Positions 43,342-51,995 of a stretch of 64,000 nt of DNA are shown one piece after another. How positions within the stretch are numbered: position 1 is the first letter of the stretch; every line of letters starts with the position of its first letter. Below the pieces are notes generated by a model. The model was not told the origin of the DNA. It did no database searches and saw nothing but the letters and a program-made list of their open reading frames with translations. Origin of the DNA: Niveibacterium terrae (GTDB lineage Bacteria; Pseudomonadota; Gammaproteobacteria; Burkholderiales; Rhodocyclaceae); the NCBI RefSeq assembly GCF_048213115.1, contig NZ_CP172404.1:930001-994000 (forward strand), written 5' to 3'. The translations under genes and the position numbers were made by a program.

Positions 43342-45003
43342 TCAGGAGCCCGACAGCAGTCGGGCCCGCGCCGCGCGGAATTCCGAATCCCTGCTGAAGT
43401 CGGCGTTCTCGAGATCGCGGACGATGGCCCGGCCCACGCGGTAGTACAGCTCACCATCTTCAGCCGCTCCGGACAGGTCCCATTCGGGAAGAACCCTGTC
43501 CTCGCTCTTGTGATAGCGGTGAGCGGTGAAGTCGTCGCGCAAGCGTGTCGCCTCGGCCGCGCTCTTGCCGATCAGGGTCCGGCCGCCGCTGCTGAGCATC
43601 GCCGGCACGCCGCGGCGAACGAATTCGAGATGGTCGGAGCGAAAGTACATGCCGTTCTCGGGCTTGGCCTCGGGGACGACAATCCTGCCCTGGACCGCCG
43701 CTTCGCGCGCAAACAGATCGTCCAGAGTCGTCTGACCCATTCCGGTCAGCTCGAAGTCCGAGCTCCTGCCCCAGGCGTTGACCATGTCCATGTTCAGGTC
43801 GGCGACGGTCTTCGCGAGCGGGTAGAGCGGATGTTCGGCGTACCAGCGCGAGCCGAGCAGGCCGGTCTCCTCGGCGGTCGGCGCGAGGAAGAGGACGCTG
43901 CGCTTGAGCGAGGCCTTTTCGGTCGAGAACATCCTTGCCAGCTCGACCAGCGTCGCGACCGCCGAGGCATTGTCCAGCGCGCCGTGGTAGATCGTGGTCT
44001 TGCCGCCTTCGACCTGCGTGCCGAAGTGATCCCAGTGCGCCGAATAGATCAGCGTCTCGTCGCGGTGCGCGGGATCGGCCCCCTCTATCCTGGCCACGAC
44101 GTTGCGCGAGTCGATGCTTCTTTGCGTCGTGGCTATCCGCGCATCGAGCTGTGCGGCGAGGGGGACCGGATGGAAATCCGGGCGGATCGCCGCCGCCTTC
44201 AGAGCGTCGAAGTCCTGACCGCAGGCGCCGAGCAGCGCGCGCGCCTTGTCCTCGCGCAGCCAGCTGCGCAGCGCGACATCGCCCGCGTTGCCGTCCGCGG
44301 AGCGGATCGTGATGTTCTCCTGGGAATTGCTGTTGCGGACCACCTCGTACGGGTACGCGGCCGGGCCGGTCTCGTGGATGATGATCGCGCCGGCCGCGCC
44401 GCGGGCCGCGGCAATCTCGAACTTGTAGGTCCAGCGCCCGTAGTAGGTCATCGCTCGACCCTTGAACATCCGCTCGTCGAGCCGGGTCGGGTCAGCAGGA
44501 TCGGGGATCGCGGGGTCATTGATCAGCATGACCAGGGTCTTGCCGCGCACATCGACGCCCTTGTAGTCGTCCCAGCCATACTCGGGCGCGACGACGCCGT
44601 AACCGACGAACACCAGGTCGGAAGCTTTGACGGTGACCTGTTTTTCGGCGTGCGTGGTCCAGGCGACATAGTCGTCCGGCGCCGAGAGTTTGAGCGCTGC
44701 GGCGCAGCCCGAGAAGGAGACCGTGGGTTTGCTGCGGATGCCCAGCAGCGGCACCTTCTGGACCCAGCTGCCATCGGGATTGCCCGGCTGGGCTCCGGCG
44801 GCCTTGAACGCCTTGATCAGGTATTCGACGCTGAGCTCTTCGCCGCGCGTGCCGGGCGCCCGACCTGCGAATTCGTCGGAAGAGAGCACCCGGGTGTGTT
44901 CGAGCAGGTGCTCGGGCGACATCCGGGGGGCGGGATCCGCAGCCAGTGAAGGCGCGGCGCACAGGCCCAGCAAAAGCCAGGCGGAAGTTTTGAAGCGGAA
45001 CAC
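43342..45003 (-). CDS. M28-family zinc aminopeptidase, exported
   Basis: It has 553 residues from a GTG at 45003 with an AGGAG site. A signal peptide of about 21 residues ends at APSLAAD. A protease-associated insert (about 140-290, GAAGAIIIHETGPAAYPYEV) is followed by the M28 core with metal ligands in YSAHWDHFG, HGALDNASAVATL, TAEETGLLGS, ADLNMDMVN and FRSDHLEF. It should cleave amino acids from peptides in the periplasm or outside the cell. It is a single gene, near-adjacent to the Lrp-type regulator gene, which is transcribed in the same direction upstream. Confidence 0.92.
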   Translation of the reverse strand: MFRFKTSAWLLLGLCAAPSLAADPAPRMSPEHLLEHTRVLSSDEFAGRAPGTRGEELSVEYLIKAFKAAGAQPGNPDGSWVQKVPLLGIRSKPTVSFSGCAAALKLSAPDDYVAWTTHAEKQVTVKASDLVFVGYGVVAPEYGWDDYKGVDVRGKTLVMLINDPAIPDPADPTRLDERMFKGRAMTYYGRWTYKFEIAAARGAAGAIIIHETGPAAYPYEVVRNSNSQENITIRSADGNAGDVALRSWLREDKARALLGACGQDFDALKAAAIRPDFHPVPLAAQLDARIATTQRSIDSRNVVARIEGADPAHRDETLIYSAHWDHFGTQVEGGKTTIYHGALDNASAVATLVELARMFSTEKASLKRSVLFLAPTAEETGLLGSRWYAEHPLYPLAKTVADLNMDMVNAWGRSSDFELTGMGQTTLDDLFAREAAVQGRIVVPEAKPENGMYFRSDHLEFVRRGVPAMLSSGGRTLIGKSAAEATRLRDDFTAHRYHKSEDRVLPEWDLSGAAEDGELYYRVGRAIVRDLENADFSRDSEFRAARARLLSGS

Positions 45004-45109
45004 GGGGGGGAACTCCTGCTCATTGAAGACATGTCAGCCTTGCAGGCATTCCCGATGCTGATGCTTTGCGCTTCATTGCGCAAGCGGGTTCAGCCGGCAG
45101 AGGCGGTGC

Positions 45110-45604
45110 TCACTCCGCTGCGGCCTCGTTCTCTTCGATCGGCAGCACCGTGGTGCGCTTGATCTCGTCGAGCGCGAAACTCGACTTGACGTCCAGCACT
45201 CCGGGGTGGCGCAGCACCTTGTCCATCACGAAGCGGGAGAAGTGCTGAAGGTCGATGACCATGACTTTGAGCAGGTAGTCCATCTCGCCGGTCATCGCAT
45301 AGCACTCCGAGACTTCGGGCCATTCGAGCGCGGCCAGCCGGAAGTCGTCGGTCGAATGTTCGCTGCGCTTGTCCAGCGAGACGCTGACGAAGGCGAGCAG
45401 GCTCAGGCCCAGCCGGGCGGGGTTCAGGATCGCCGCATAGCGGTCGATGACTCCAGCCTCTTCGAGGCGTTGGAGCCGACGCAGGCAGGGCGAAGGGGAA
45501 AGCGCGACCTGGCGAGCCAGTTCGACGTTGGGGATTCGTCCGTTTTCCTGCAGGACTTCAAGGATTCGACGATCGGTTCGATCGAGCTTGATGGGGTCGG
45601 TCAT
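45110..45604 (-). CDS. Lrp/AsnC-family transcriptional regulator
   Basis: It has 164 residues, the standard length. The N-terminal helix-turn-helix (LDRTDRRILEVLQENGRIPN, VALSPSPCLRRLQRLEEAGVI) closely follows Lrp. A C-terminal RAM effector domain follows (ECYAMTGEMDYLLKVMVIDL). Lrp proteins sense amino acids and control their metabolism. The M28 peptidase gene lies 106 bases downstream on the same strand and the M13 peptidase gene upstream, so peptide/amino-acid use is a plausible target. It could be the global Lrp or a local member. Confidence 0.93.
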   Translation of the reverse strand: MTDPIKLDRTDRRILEVLQENGRIPNVELARQVALSPSPCLRRLQRLEEAGVIDRYAAILNPARLGLSLLAFVSVSLDKRSEHSTDDFRLAALEWPEVSECYAMTGEMDYLLKVMVIDLQHFSRFVMDKVLRHPGVLDVKSSFALDEIKRTTVLPIEENEAAAE

Positions 45605-45698
45605 TGTTCAGTTCTTCAAATCGAGGGCCGAATATTGCGCTTGAGGCCATTGTGGCGCAATTTTATGGTTTGTTGTTCTGTTTTTGGGGCGCGTGCGT

Positions 45699-45722
45699 GC
45701 GCAGGTGCGACAGCACCTGCGC
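45699..45722. repeat. 10-bp perfect inverted repeat after the M13 peptidase gene
   Basis: Arms GCGCAGGTGC and GCACCTGCGC with a GACA loop, starting 10 bases past the M13 stop. No T-run follows on the minus strand, so termination by it would be weak. It may protect the mRNA 3' end. Confidence 0.55.
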
Positions 45723-45731
45723 CGCGACGGC

Positions 45732-47780
45732 TTACCAGACCCGGCAGCGCTGGGTCTTGGTCATCGCCTTGCCCGGTTTGCAGGCGAAGGCTTTTGCGAA
45801 TTCGGGCATGTTGACGACAAGACCGTTGACCCGGTACTTGCCGGGTGAGTGCGGGTCGGTGCGGGCATGGACGCGCATGTCCTCGGGGCGGTTGTTCTCG
45901 CAGGCCCACTGCGCGTAGCCGACGAAGAAGCGCTGCTCGGGCGTCAGGCCGTCGCGCGATTCCAGCGCCTGATCCGCAGTCTCGGCCTTCCAGGCGGTCC
46001 AGGCGAGGATCAGGCCGCCGAGGTCGGCGATGTCTTCGCCCAGGGTCAGACGGCTGTTGATCCTGATGTCATCGACGACGACGTACTTTCCGTACTGATC
46101 GACGATGCACTGAGCCCGGCTGTTGAAGGCATCGGCATCTTTCTTCTGCCACCAGTCGGTCAGCTTGCCGTGGGCGTCGAACTGGCGTCCCTCGTCGTCA
46201 AAGGCGTGAGTCAGCTCGTGACCGATCGTGCCGCCGGTGTTGCCGTAGTTCGGCGCGTCATCCATCTTCGCGTCGTACAGCGGTGCCTGAAGCACGCCGG
46301 CCGGGAAGTTGATGTCGTTCATCTGCGGATCGTAATAGGCATTGACGGTCGTCGGCGTCATGTCCCATTCGCCGTGTTCGACCGGTTTGCCGATCTTGGC
46401 GAGTCGGCGCTGGCTTTCGAAACGCGTTGCGCGCATCACGTTGCCGGCGAAATCGTCGCGGGTAACGATGAGCGCGCTGTAGTCGCGCCATTTGTCCGGG
46501 TAGCCGATCTTGTTGACGATCGCGGCGAGCTTCTGCTGGGCCTTCTTCTTGGTCTCAGGGCTCATCCAGTCGAGCTCGGCCAGGTCTTTCGCCATCGCGT
46601 CCTCGATCTGCCGGGTCATCTTCAGCGTCTTCGCTTTGAGCTCGGGGCTGAAGGCGCGCGCGACGAACTCCTGACCCAGGGCTTCGCCGAGTTGCCGGTC
46701 GGTCAGCTCGACGCAGCGCTTCCAGCGCGGAGCCTGGGCCTGGATGCCGTGCAGCGTCCTGCCGAAGAAGCTGAAGTTCTCGTCGGCGAAGGACTTGGCG
46801 AGGTAGGGCGACAGGGAATGGGCGAGCTGCCAGCGCAGATAGGTCTTGATGTCGGCAAGCTTTTCGCGGGCGAGCAGGCTGTCCAGGCTCTTGAAGAATT
46901 TCGGTTCGGTGACGTTGAAGGCCTGGGTGTCCTGGGTGCCGTTTGCGGCGAGGAAGGGCTTCCAGTCGAAGTGCGGCGTCAGGGCGGCCAGAGCCTTCGC
47001 GTCCATGCCGTGGTAGAGCTTGTAGGGGTCGCGCATCTCGACCTTGGACAGCGAAGCGCCGGCCAGCGCGGTCTCTATCCTCAGCACCTGTCTGGCCGAG
47101 TTCTTCGCCTGGGCCGGCGTCTCGCCGAGCAGCACGAAAGTCCGCGCGATGTGTTCGACGTACTGGCGACGCAGCGTTGCCGAGCGGGCATCGCGCCTCA
47201 GATAAGCGTCGCGATCGGGAAGGGAGAGGCCGCCCGCGCTCGCGGAGGCGATCACGCGATTCGGGTCGGCGAAGTCCTGGGCCGCGCCGAAGCCGAAGAA
47301 CAGCTTCGCGTCCGGGACGTCGCGCTGCAGCTCGGCGAGCAGCGCCGGCAGCGCGCGCTTCGCTGTCAGTGCCGCGACTCGGGCGAGCTGCGCTTCGAGG
47401 GGCTGTGCACCCAGCGCTTCGCTGCGTTCTTCATCGGTGCAGGCGGCGAAGTAATCGCCGAGCTTGCGCTGGTCGGGCGTGCCGCTTTGGGGATTCTTCG
47501 CGAGCTTGTCGAGGATGCCCCACTGGAAGCGCTGGCTGTCCGAGTGCAGCTTGCGGTAGACATCCCAGCGCGCCTGGTCGGCGGGAATCGGATTGTTCTT
47601 CTGCCAGCCGCCACAGGTGTACTGGTAGAAGTCGGTGCAGGGGTCGGCGGTGCGATCCATTGCGCTGACATCCAGTCCTGGCGTGTAGGGCAGGGCTTCG
47701 AGCGGAGTCTCGACCGCGGGGGTCGTGGCGCTGAAGAGCGCGAGCAGAGTCGACGCAGTTGCGACAGCAAGCTTGGTCAT
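45732..47780 (-). CDS. M13-family zinc metallopeptidase (PepO/neprilysin-like)
   Basis: It has 682 residues from the ATG at 47780 with an AGGAAA site. A signal peptide of about 22 residues is present, then DRTADPCTDFYQYTCGGW, the conserved start of mature M13 enzymes. The zinc site IGHELTHAFDDEGRQFD (HExxH near residue 520), the third ligand in GEDIADLGGL (near 582), NAYYDPQMNDINFPAG and the C-terminal CRVW are all intact. It should act as an endopeptidase on short peptides in the periplasm or outside. It is flanked by an Lrp gene and an M28 peptidase, a peptide-use neighbourhood. Confidence 0.95.
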   Translation of the reverse strand: MTKLAVATASTLLALFSATTPAVETPLEALPYTPGLDVSAMDRTADPCTDFYQYTCGGWQKNNPIPADQARWDVYRKLHSDSQRFQWGILDKLAKNPQSGTPDQRKLGDYFAACTDEERSEALGAQPLEAQLARVAALTAKRALPALLAELQRDVPDAKLFFGFGAAQDFADPNRVIASASAGGLSLPDRDAYLRRDARSATLRRQYVEHIARTFVLLGETPAQAKNSARQVLRIETALAGASLSKVEMRDPYKLYHGMDAKALAALTPHFDWKPFLAANGTQDTQAFNVTEPKFFKSLDSLLAREKLADIKTYLRWQLAHSLSPYLAKSFADENFSFFGRTLHGIQAQAPRWKRCVELTDRQLGEALGQEFVARAFSPELKAKTLKMTRQIEDAMAKDLAELDWMSPETKKKAQQKLAAIVNKIGYPDKWRDYSALIVTRDDFAGNVMRATRFESQRRLAKIGKPVEHGEWDMTPTTVNAYYDPQMNDINFPAGVLQAPLYDAKMDDAPNYGNTGGTIGHELTHAFDDEGRQFDAHGKLTDWWQKKDADAFNSRAQCIVDQYGKYVVVDDIRINSRLTLGEDIADLGGLILAWTAWKAETADQALESRDGLTPEQRFFVGYAQWACENNRPEDMRVHARTDPHSPGKYRVNGLVVNMPEFAKAFACKPGKAMTKTQRCRVW

Positions 47781-47910
47781 GAGTTTTCCTGGTGCTGCCG
47801 GGGCCTGATCTCGTGGAGGGCTCCGGGAAATCAAAACTGGCGCAGGATGGCGCCTGCCTGGCCGCTGCGCCGGGTTGGCTGTGCGGTCTAGGCCCGATGG
47901 CTGCGAATAG

Positions 47911-47934
47911 AAAAAAGCCCGCCATAGGGCGGGC
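47911..47934 (-). terminator. Rho-independent terminator of rpmB-rpmG
   Basis: The stem GCCCGCC/GGCGGGC with an ATAG-derived loop is followed on the minus strand by six T residues (plus-strand A-run 47911-47916). It lies about 30 bases past the rpmG stop. Confidence 0.88.
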
Positions 47935-47964
47935 CTTTGTCCGAGGCAACCAGGTCAGCTCAAC

Positions 47965-48132
47965 TCACTTGAGCTTGGTTTCCTTGTAAAGCACGTGCTT
48001 CCGAACCTTCGGATCATATTTCATGATCTCGATCTTTCCGGGAGTCGTGCGCTTGTTCTTGTTCGTGGTGTAAAAGTGGCCGGTGCCCGCAGTGGACTCC
48101 AGCTTGATTTTTTCGCGACCGCCTTTGGCCAT
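47965..48132 (-). CDS. rpmG: Ribosomal protein bL33
   Basis: A 55-residue protein of the large ribosomal subunit, exactly the E. coli length. It reads MAKGGREKIKLESTAGTGHF at the start and ends YKETKLK. It is of the cysteine-free type (no CxxC zinc pairs), so it does not need zinc. It is second in the rpmB-rpmG operon, 35 bases after rpmB, with an AAGGAG site, and is followed by a strong terminator. Confidence 0.97.
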   Translation of the reverse strand: MAKGGREKIKLESTAGTGHFYTTNKNKRTTPGKIEIMKYDPKVRKHVLYKETKLK

Positions 48133-48167
48133 GATGTTCTCCTTGCAGGATCAGTCGGGGATGAAGA

Positions 48168-48404
48168 TCAGAACTTTTCGCCGCGCGCGCGCAGCTCGTC
48201 CAGAACGACTTCGATACCCTTCTTGTCGATCGTGCGCAGGCCCGCGTTCGACACGCGCAGACGCACAAAACGGTTCTCGCTTTCAACCCAGAAACGACGC
48301 GACTGCAGATTCGGCAGGAAGCGACGCTTGGTCCTGTTGTTGGCGTGCGAGACGTTGTTGCCCACCATCGGGGCTTTACCGGTGACTTGACAAACGCGGG
48401 ACAT
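48168..48404 (-). CDS. rpmB: Ribosomal protein bL28
   Basis: A 78-residue large-subunit protein, the normal length. It starts MSRVCQVTGKAPMVGNNVSH, followed by NRTKRRFLPNLQ and RFWVESENRFVRLRVS. It has only one N-terminal cysteine, so it is not the full zinc-ribbon form. It is the first gene of rpmB-rpmG. The promoter should lie in the 93-base gap before radC's stop. Confidence 0.97.
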   Translation of the reverse strand: MSRVCQVTGKAPMVGNNVSHANNRTKRRFLPNLQSRRFWVESENRFVRLRVSNAGLRTIDKKGIEVVLDELRARGEKF

Positions 48405-48497
48405 GAAAAACTCCAGAAACCTGTTTGCTCGAAACCCACGATTCTATCGGAACACGGGGTGACTAATCAAGCACTTTCGCGTTTTGTCCGGCAGGGT

Positions 48498-49175
48498 TCA
48501 GAGCAGCCCCTTCTCGGCGAAGGAGAGCGGCGGCGCGTTCCCGGCGACGACGAAGTGATCCAGGACCCTGATGTCGACAAGGGCCAGAGCCTGTTTGAGC
48601 GCGCCAGTCAATTGCTCGTCGGCCCGGCTCGCCTCGGCGCAGCCCGACGGGTGATTATGCGCGAATATCGCCGCCGCCGCGTTGTGCGCGAGCGCGAGCT
48701 TGACCACTTCGCGCGGATAAACGCTGGTCTGGGCGAGCGTGCCCCGAAAGAGTTCTTCCGAATGCAGGAGCCGGTTCTGGCTGTCGAGCAGCATGACCAT
48801 GAAGACTTCGTTGGGCAGATTCCCGAGGCGAAGCCTTAGCCAGTCGCGCACCGCCTGGGGCGAGGCGAGCAGATCACGGCCCGCGAACTCCTCGTGCAGC
48901 GCGCGGCGCGCCATCTCGATGACGGCCTGGAGCTGGGCGTATTTGGCTTCGCCGATTCCGGGGATCGCATTGAAGGCCGAACGCGGCGCGGCGAAGAGGG
49001 CGCTCAGGCTGCCGAAGCGTTTCAATAGCGCGCGGGCCAGATCGACCGCGCTCTGGCCGCGCACGCCGACGCGCAGGAAGATCGCCAGCAGTTCGGCGTC
49101 GGACAGCGAGGCCGCGCCGTGCGCGAGCAGGCGCTCGCGCGGCCGCTCGCCGGCGGGCCAGTCGGTGATTGCCAT
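48498..49175 (-). CDS. radC: RadC-family JAB/MPN protein
   Basis: It has 225 residues with an AGGAGG ribosome site. N-terminal helix-hairpin-helix-like part (FNAIPGIGEAKYAQLQAVIE) and a C-terminal JAMM metalloprotease-like domain with the metal motif HNHPSG near residue 172 and a later Asp (ASRADEQLT). Once linked to DNA repair, the real role of RadC is unsettled. It is divergent from coaBC with 72 bases between start codons. Placement beside coaBC-dut and rpmB-rpmG is the common proteobacterial order. Confidence 0.95.
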   Translation of the reverse strand: MAITDWPAGERPRERLLAHGAASLSDAELLAIFLRVGVRGQSAVDLARALLKRFGSLSALFAAPRSAFNAIPGIGEAKYAQLQAVIEMARRALHEEFAGRDLLASPQAVRDWLRLRLGNLPNEVFMVMLLDSQNRLLHSEELFRGTLAQTSVYPREVVKLALAHNAAAAIFAHNHPSGCAEASRADEQLTGALKQALALVDIRVLDHFVVAGNAPPLSFAEKGLL

Positions 49176-49247
49176 GTTTCGCCCTCCTGGCGGATCGGCA
49201 CAGGTAGAATTCCCGCCTCATCCTGCGCGAAAACCGGGCATCCCGTC

Positions 49248-50444
49248 ATGAGCATTTTCACGAACAGGCGCATCGTCCTCGGCATCACCGGGGGAGTCGC
49301 CGCCTATAAGAGCGCCGATCTGGCGCGCCAGCTGATCAAGGCGGGAGCGACCGTCGACTGCGTGTTGACCGAATCGGCCACCCGTTTCGTGACGCCGCTG
49401 ACCTTCCAGGCCCTGACCGGCCGGCCGGCGCGGACCGAGCTGTGGGACGACAGCGTCCATAACAATATGGCGCACATCGACCTGACGCGCGGCGCGGACA
49501 TGCTGCTGATCGCGCCGGCCACCGCCAATACGCTCGCGAAGATTGCGCACGGCATCGCCGACGATCTGCTCACGTCGCTGGTGCTGGCCCGCGATTGCCC
49601 TCTGGCGGTCGCGCCGGCGATGAACCTGCAGATGTGGAAGAACCCGGCGACTCAGCGCAACATCGCCCAGCTCGCCGCCGACAGCATCCGCCTCTTCGGC
49701 CCTGCCGCCGGCGAGCAGGCCTGCGGCGAGATCGGGATGGGGCGGATGCTCGAACCCGCCGAGATCGTCGAGGAGCTCGCCGCGGCGCTGAGCCCCGGGC
49801 TGCTCGCCGGACGGCATGTTCTGATCACGGCCGGCCCGACTCTGGAAGCGATCGATCCGGTGCGCGGCATCACCAATATCAGCTCGGGCAAGATGGGTTT
49901 TGCGCTCGCGCGCGCCTGCCGTCGCGTCGGCGCCCGCGTCACGCTGGTCGCCGGCCCCGTGAGCCTGGCGACGCCGCGCGGAGTCGAGCGGATCGACGTC
50001 GTGTCGGCGGCGCAGATGCGCGACGCGGTGTTGCGTGCGGTGGGGGACGCCGGGGTGTTCATCGGAGTCGCCGCGGTCGCCGACTACCGGCCGGCCGAAG
50101 TCAGCGAACACAAGATCAAGAAGAGCGGAGGCTCAGGTCTCGCGCTGGAACTCGTGCAGAATCCGGACATCCTCGCCGAAGTCGCGGCGCTGCCCAATCC
50201 GCCGTTCTGCGTCGGCTTTGCCGCCGAGAGCCGCAATCTCGACGAATATGCGAGCGCGAAGCGGCTCAAGAAGCGCCTGCCGCTGCTGGTCGGCAACCTG
50301 ATCCAGGACGGGATGGGCGGGGAGAGCAACCGTGTCGTGCTCTACGATGAGCTGGGGCGCCACCCCCTGCCGGCGGCCAGCAAGGACGAGATCGCGGGCG
50401 GCATCGTTGCCCATCTGGCCGCGATGCTTGCGAACAAGCAATAA
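49248..50444 (+). CDS. coaBC: Phosphopantothenoylcysteine decarboxylase/synthetase
   Basis: Bifunctional flavoprotein of coenzyme A synthesis, 398 residues from the ATG at 49248; the upstream extension overlaps radC and is rejected. The CoaC half (1-190) has GITGGVAAYKS, catalytic H76 in MAHIDLTRGAD, PAMNLQMW and C159 in QACGEIGMGRM. The CoaB half (190-398) has ITAGPTLEAIDPVRGITNIS, SGKMG and the NLIQDG segment. It uses the product of the pantothenate route, to which panC at 16877 also belongs. dut follows after 145 bases. Confidence 0.97.
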   Translation: MSIFTNRRIVLGITGGVAAYKSADLARQLIKAGATVDCVLTESATRFVTPLTFQALTGRPARTELWDDSVHNNMAHIDLTRGADMLLIAPATANTLAKIAHGIADDLLTSLVLARDCPLAVAPAMNLQMWKNPATQRNIAQLAADSIRLFGPAAGEQACGEIGMGRMLEPAEIVEELAAALSPGLLAGRHVLITAGPTLEAIDPVRGITNISSGKMGFALARACRRVGARVTLVAGPVSLATPRGVERIDVVSAAQMRDAVLRAVGDAGVFIGVAAVADYRPAEVSEHKIKKSGGSGLALELVQNPDILAEVAALPNPPFCVGFAAESRNLDEYASAKRLKKRLPLLVGNLIQDGMGGESNRVVLYDELGRHPLPAASKDEIAGGIVAHLAAMLANKQ

Positions 50445-50589
50445 GAACGTTTCGCCGCTCAAGCCGGCACGGTGTGCAAACCGGGCCGAGGAGGGCGAAT
50501 GAACTGCGCGCTGAAACAGTTCAGTTCTCGAAGCAGTGCTTCGGGGCCGCGGCCATGCTTTTGAACTCAATCCTGACAGGGAAACAGAT

Positions 50590-51039
50590 ATGCCCAGCAT
50601 CGACATCAAACTGCTCGACTCCCGCCTCAAGGAAAGCCCTCCGCACTATGCGACCGCCGGATCGGCGGGCCTGGACTTGCGCGCCTGCCTCGACGCACCG
50701 GTCACGCTCGAACCCGGTGCGAGCTTTCTCGTGCCCAGCGGCATCGCGATCCACCTTGGCGATCCGGGGCTCGCCGCGATCGTGCTGCCGCGCTCCGGCC
50801 TCGGCCACAAGCACGGGATCGTGCTCGGCAACCTGGTCGGACTGATCGATTCGGACTACCAGGGCCAAATCTTCGTGTCGGTCTGGAACCGTGGTAACAA
50901 GACCTTCGTGATCGAGCCGATGGAGCGGATCGCCCAGATGGTGATCGTTCCCGTGCTGCAGGTCGGCTTCAATGTCGTCGATGATTTTGAAGCCTCGACG
51001 CGCGGCGAAGGCGGCTTCGGAAGCACCGGGCGCGGCTGA
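50590..51039 (+). CDS. dut: dUTPase
   Basis: Trimeric dUTP pyrophosphatase, 149 residues from the ATG at 50590 (E. coli has 151). The five motifs are intact: AGLDLRAC, PRSGLGHKHGI, GLIDSDYQG with the catalytic Asp region near D88, ERIAQMV and the C-terminal arm RGEGGFGSTGRG. It hydrolyses dUTP to dUMP and keeps uracil out of DNA. It follows coaBC in the standard order. The 145-base gap shows no recognisable element beyond a weak promoter area. Confidence 0.97.
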   Translation: MPSIDIKLLDSRLKESPPHYATAGSAGLDLRACLDAPVTLEPGASFLVPSGIAIHLGDPGLAAIVLPRSGLGHKHGIVLGNLVGLIDSDYQGQIFVSVWNRGNKTFVIEPMERIAQMVIVPVLQVGFNVVDDFEASTRGEGGFGSTGRG

Positions 51040-51128
51040 ACTTCAAGGAAAACCGGCGCCCGGGTTTGCCCGTCCTACACTGAACGATGCCATCCGGTAT
51101 TCGTCACGTCTGTCAGGGGGGGAAACAA

Positions 51129-51995
51129 ATGAACAGTTCGACGCAAGATTCCGCCTTCGGGGCGGAAGCGGGGAGACAGCTCCCGTTCAGCGAAACCTTG
51201 GACAGCGCCGAGCTGGCTCCGGTCGCCTTGCGCGCCAGCCTGGCCGATTGGCTTGAACGCCACACTCCGGTCTGCCCGATGATCTTCACTCCGGCCTTCT
51301 CGACTACCGGCCTTTCCTGCCCGGCGAGCGTCTTCGTCGTCAGCTCGGGGCACTGGCTCTGGCTGGCCGAAGAGGAGGACGGAACGGTCAGGATATGCAC
51401 CGCGGCGCACTCGGCGATCCGCTCGATCGAACTCACCCAGGTGCTGCTTCAGGGCTGTCTGCAGGTCTTCGCGGCCAATGCGCGCGCGAAGATCCTCTTC
51501 AACGTGGTCGGAATGGAGTTCTTCGTCGCCGCGGTGCAGAAGATGCTCGACGCGGCGCCCGCCGTCCCGGTCGAGCAGCGCGGAAGCGAAGTGGCGCCGT
51601 CCAGCCTTGGCGGACTCTCGTTCAAGCTGCGCAGCACACTGACGGACTTCGTTGGCGCCCGGCATCCGCTGCGCAGGATAACGAGCTGGTCGCAGGCCTG
51701 CTTCGCCGGGCGGACGATCCCGGGCGGTCTTCTGGCGCTGACCGACCGCCACCTGTGCCTGCTGCGCGAAGGACTGCCCTCGGGCGAGGACGAAGCGGCC
51801 GAGCGCGATCTGTCCAGCTATGGCAAAGAGATCGTCTATCTGAACCGTTTCAGCACGATCAGCTGGACCTGCGAGCTGGGTGAGAACCTTGCGACTCTGG
51901 CGATCTCGGTCGCTGGCACGGCGGTGCTCGAATTCGAGGTCCCCGAGACGGATCTCGCCGAGGTCGAAGCGCTGCTCAACGCGAGCGTGGTTTAG
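51129..51995 (+). CDS. Hypothetical protein, 288 residues
   Basis: ATG at 51129 with an AGGGGGGAAA site; longer frames upstream lack support. There is no signal peptide or membrane segment. Two similarly built segments may be present: one near SVFVVSSGHWLWLAEEEDG (about 65-85) and another near GGLLALTDRHLCLLREG (about 200-215), each followed by RSIELTQV- or YLNRFSTIS-like strands. This pattern recalls PH-like/YokE domains, but the match is only by eye. It ends convergently with the metalloprotease-like gene, the two stop codons overlapping. Function unknown. Confidence 0.65.
   Translation: MNSSTQDSAFGAEAGRQLPFSETLDSAELAPVALRASLADWLERHTPVCPMIFTPAFSTTGLSCPASVFVVSSGHWLWLAEEEDGTVRICTAAHSAIRSIELTQVLLQGCLQVFAANARAKILFNVVGMEFFVAAVQKMLDAAPAVPVEQRGSEVAPSSLGGLSFKLRSTLTDFVGARHPLRRITSWSQACFAGRTIPGGLLALTDRHLCLLREGLPSGEDEAAERDLSSYGKEIVYLNRFSTISWTCELGENLATLAISVAGTAVLEFEVPETDLAEVEALLNASVV

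Noticed and set aside
45849..47891. A 680-codon plus-strand frame opposite the M13 peptidase gene
   Set aside because: The peptidase has all catalytic motifs and a signal peptide. The opposite frame is a codon-bias artefact.
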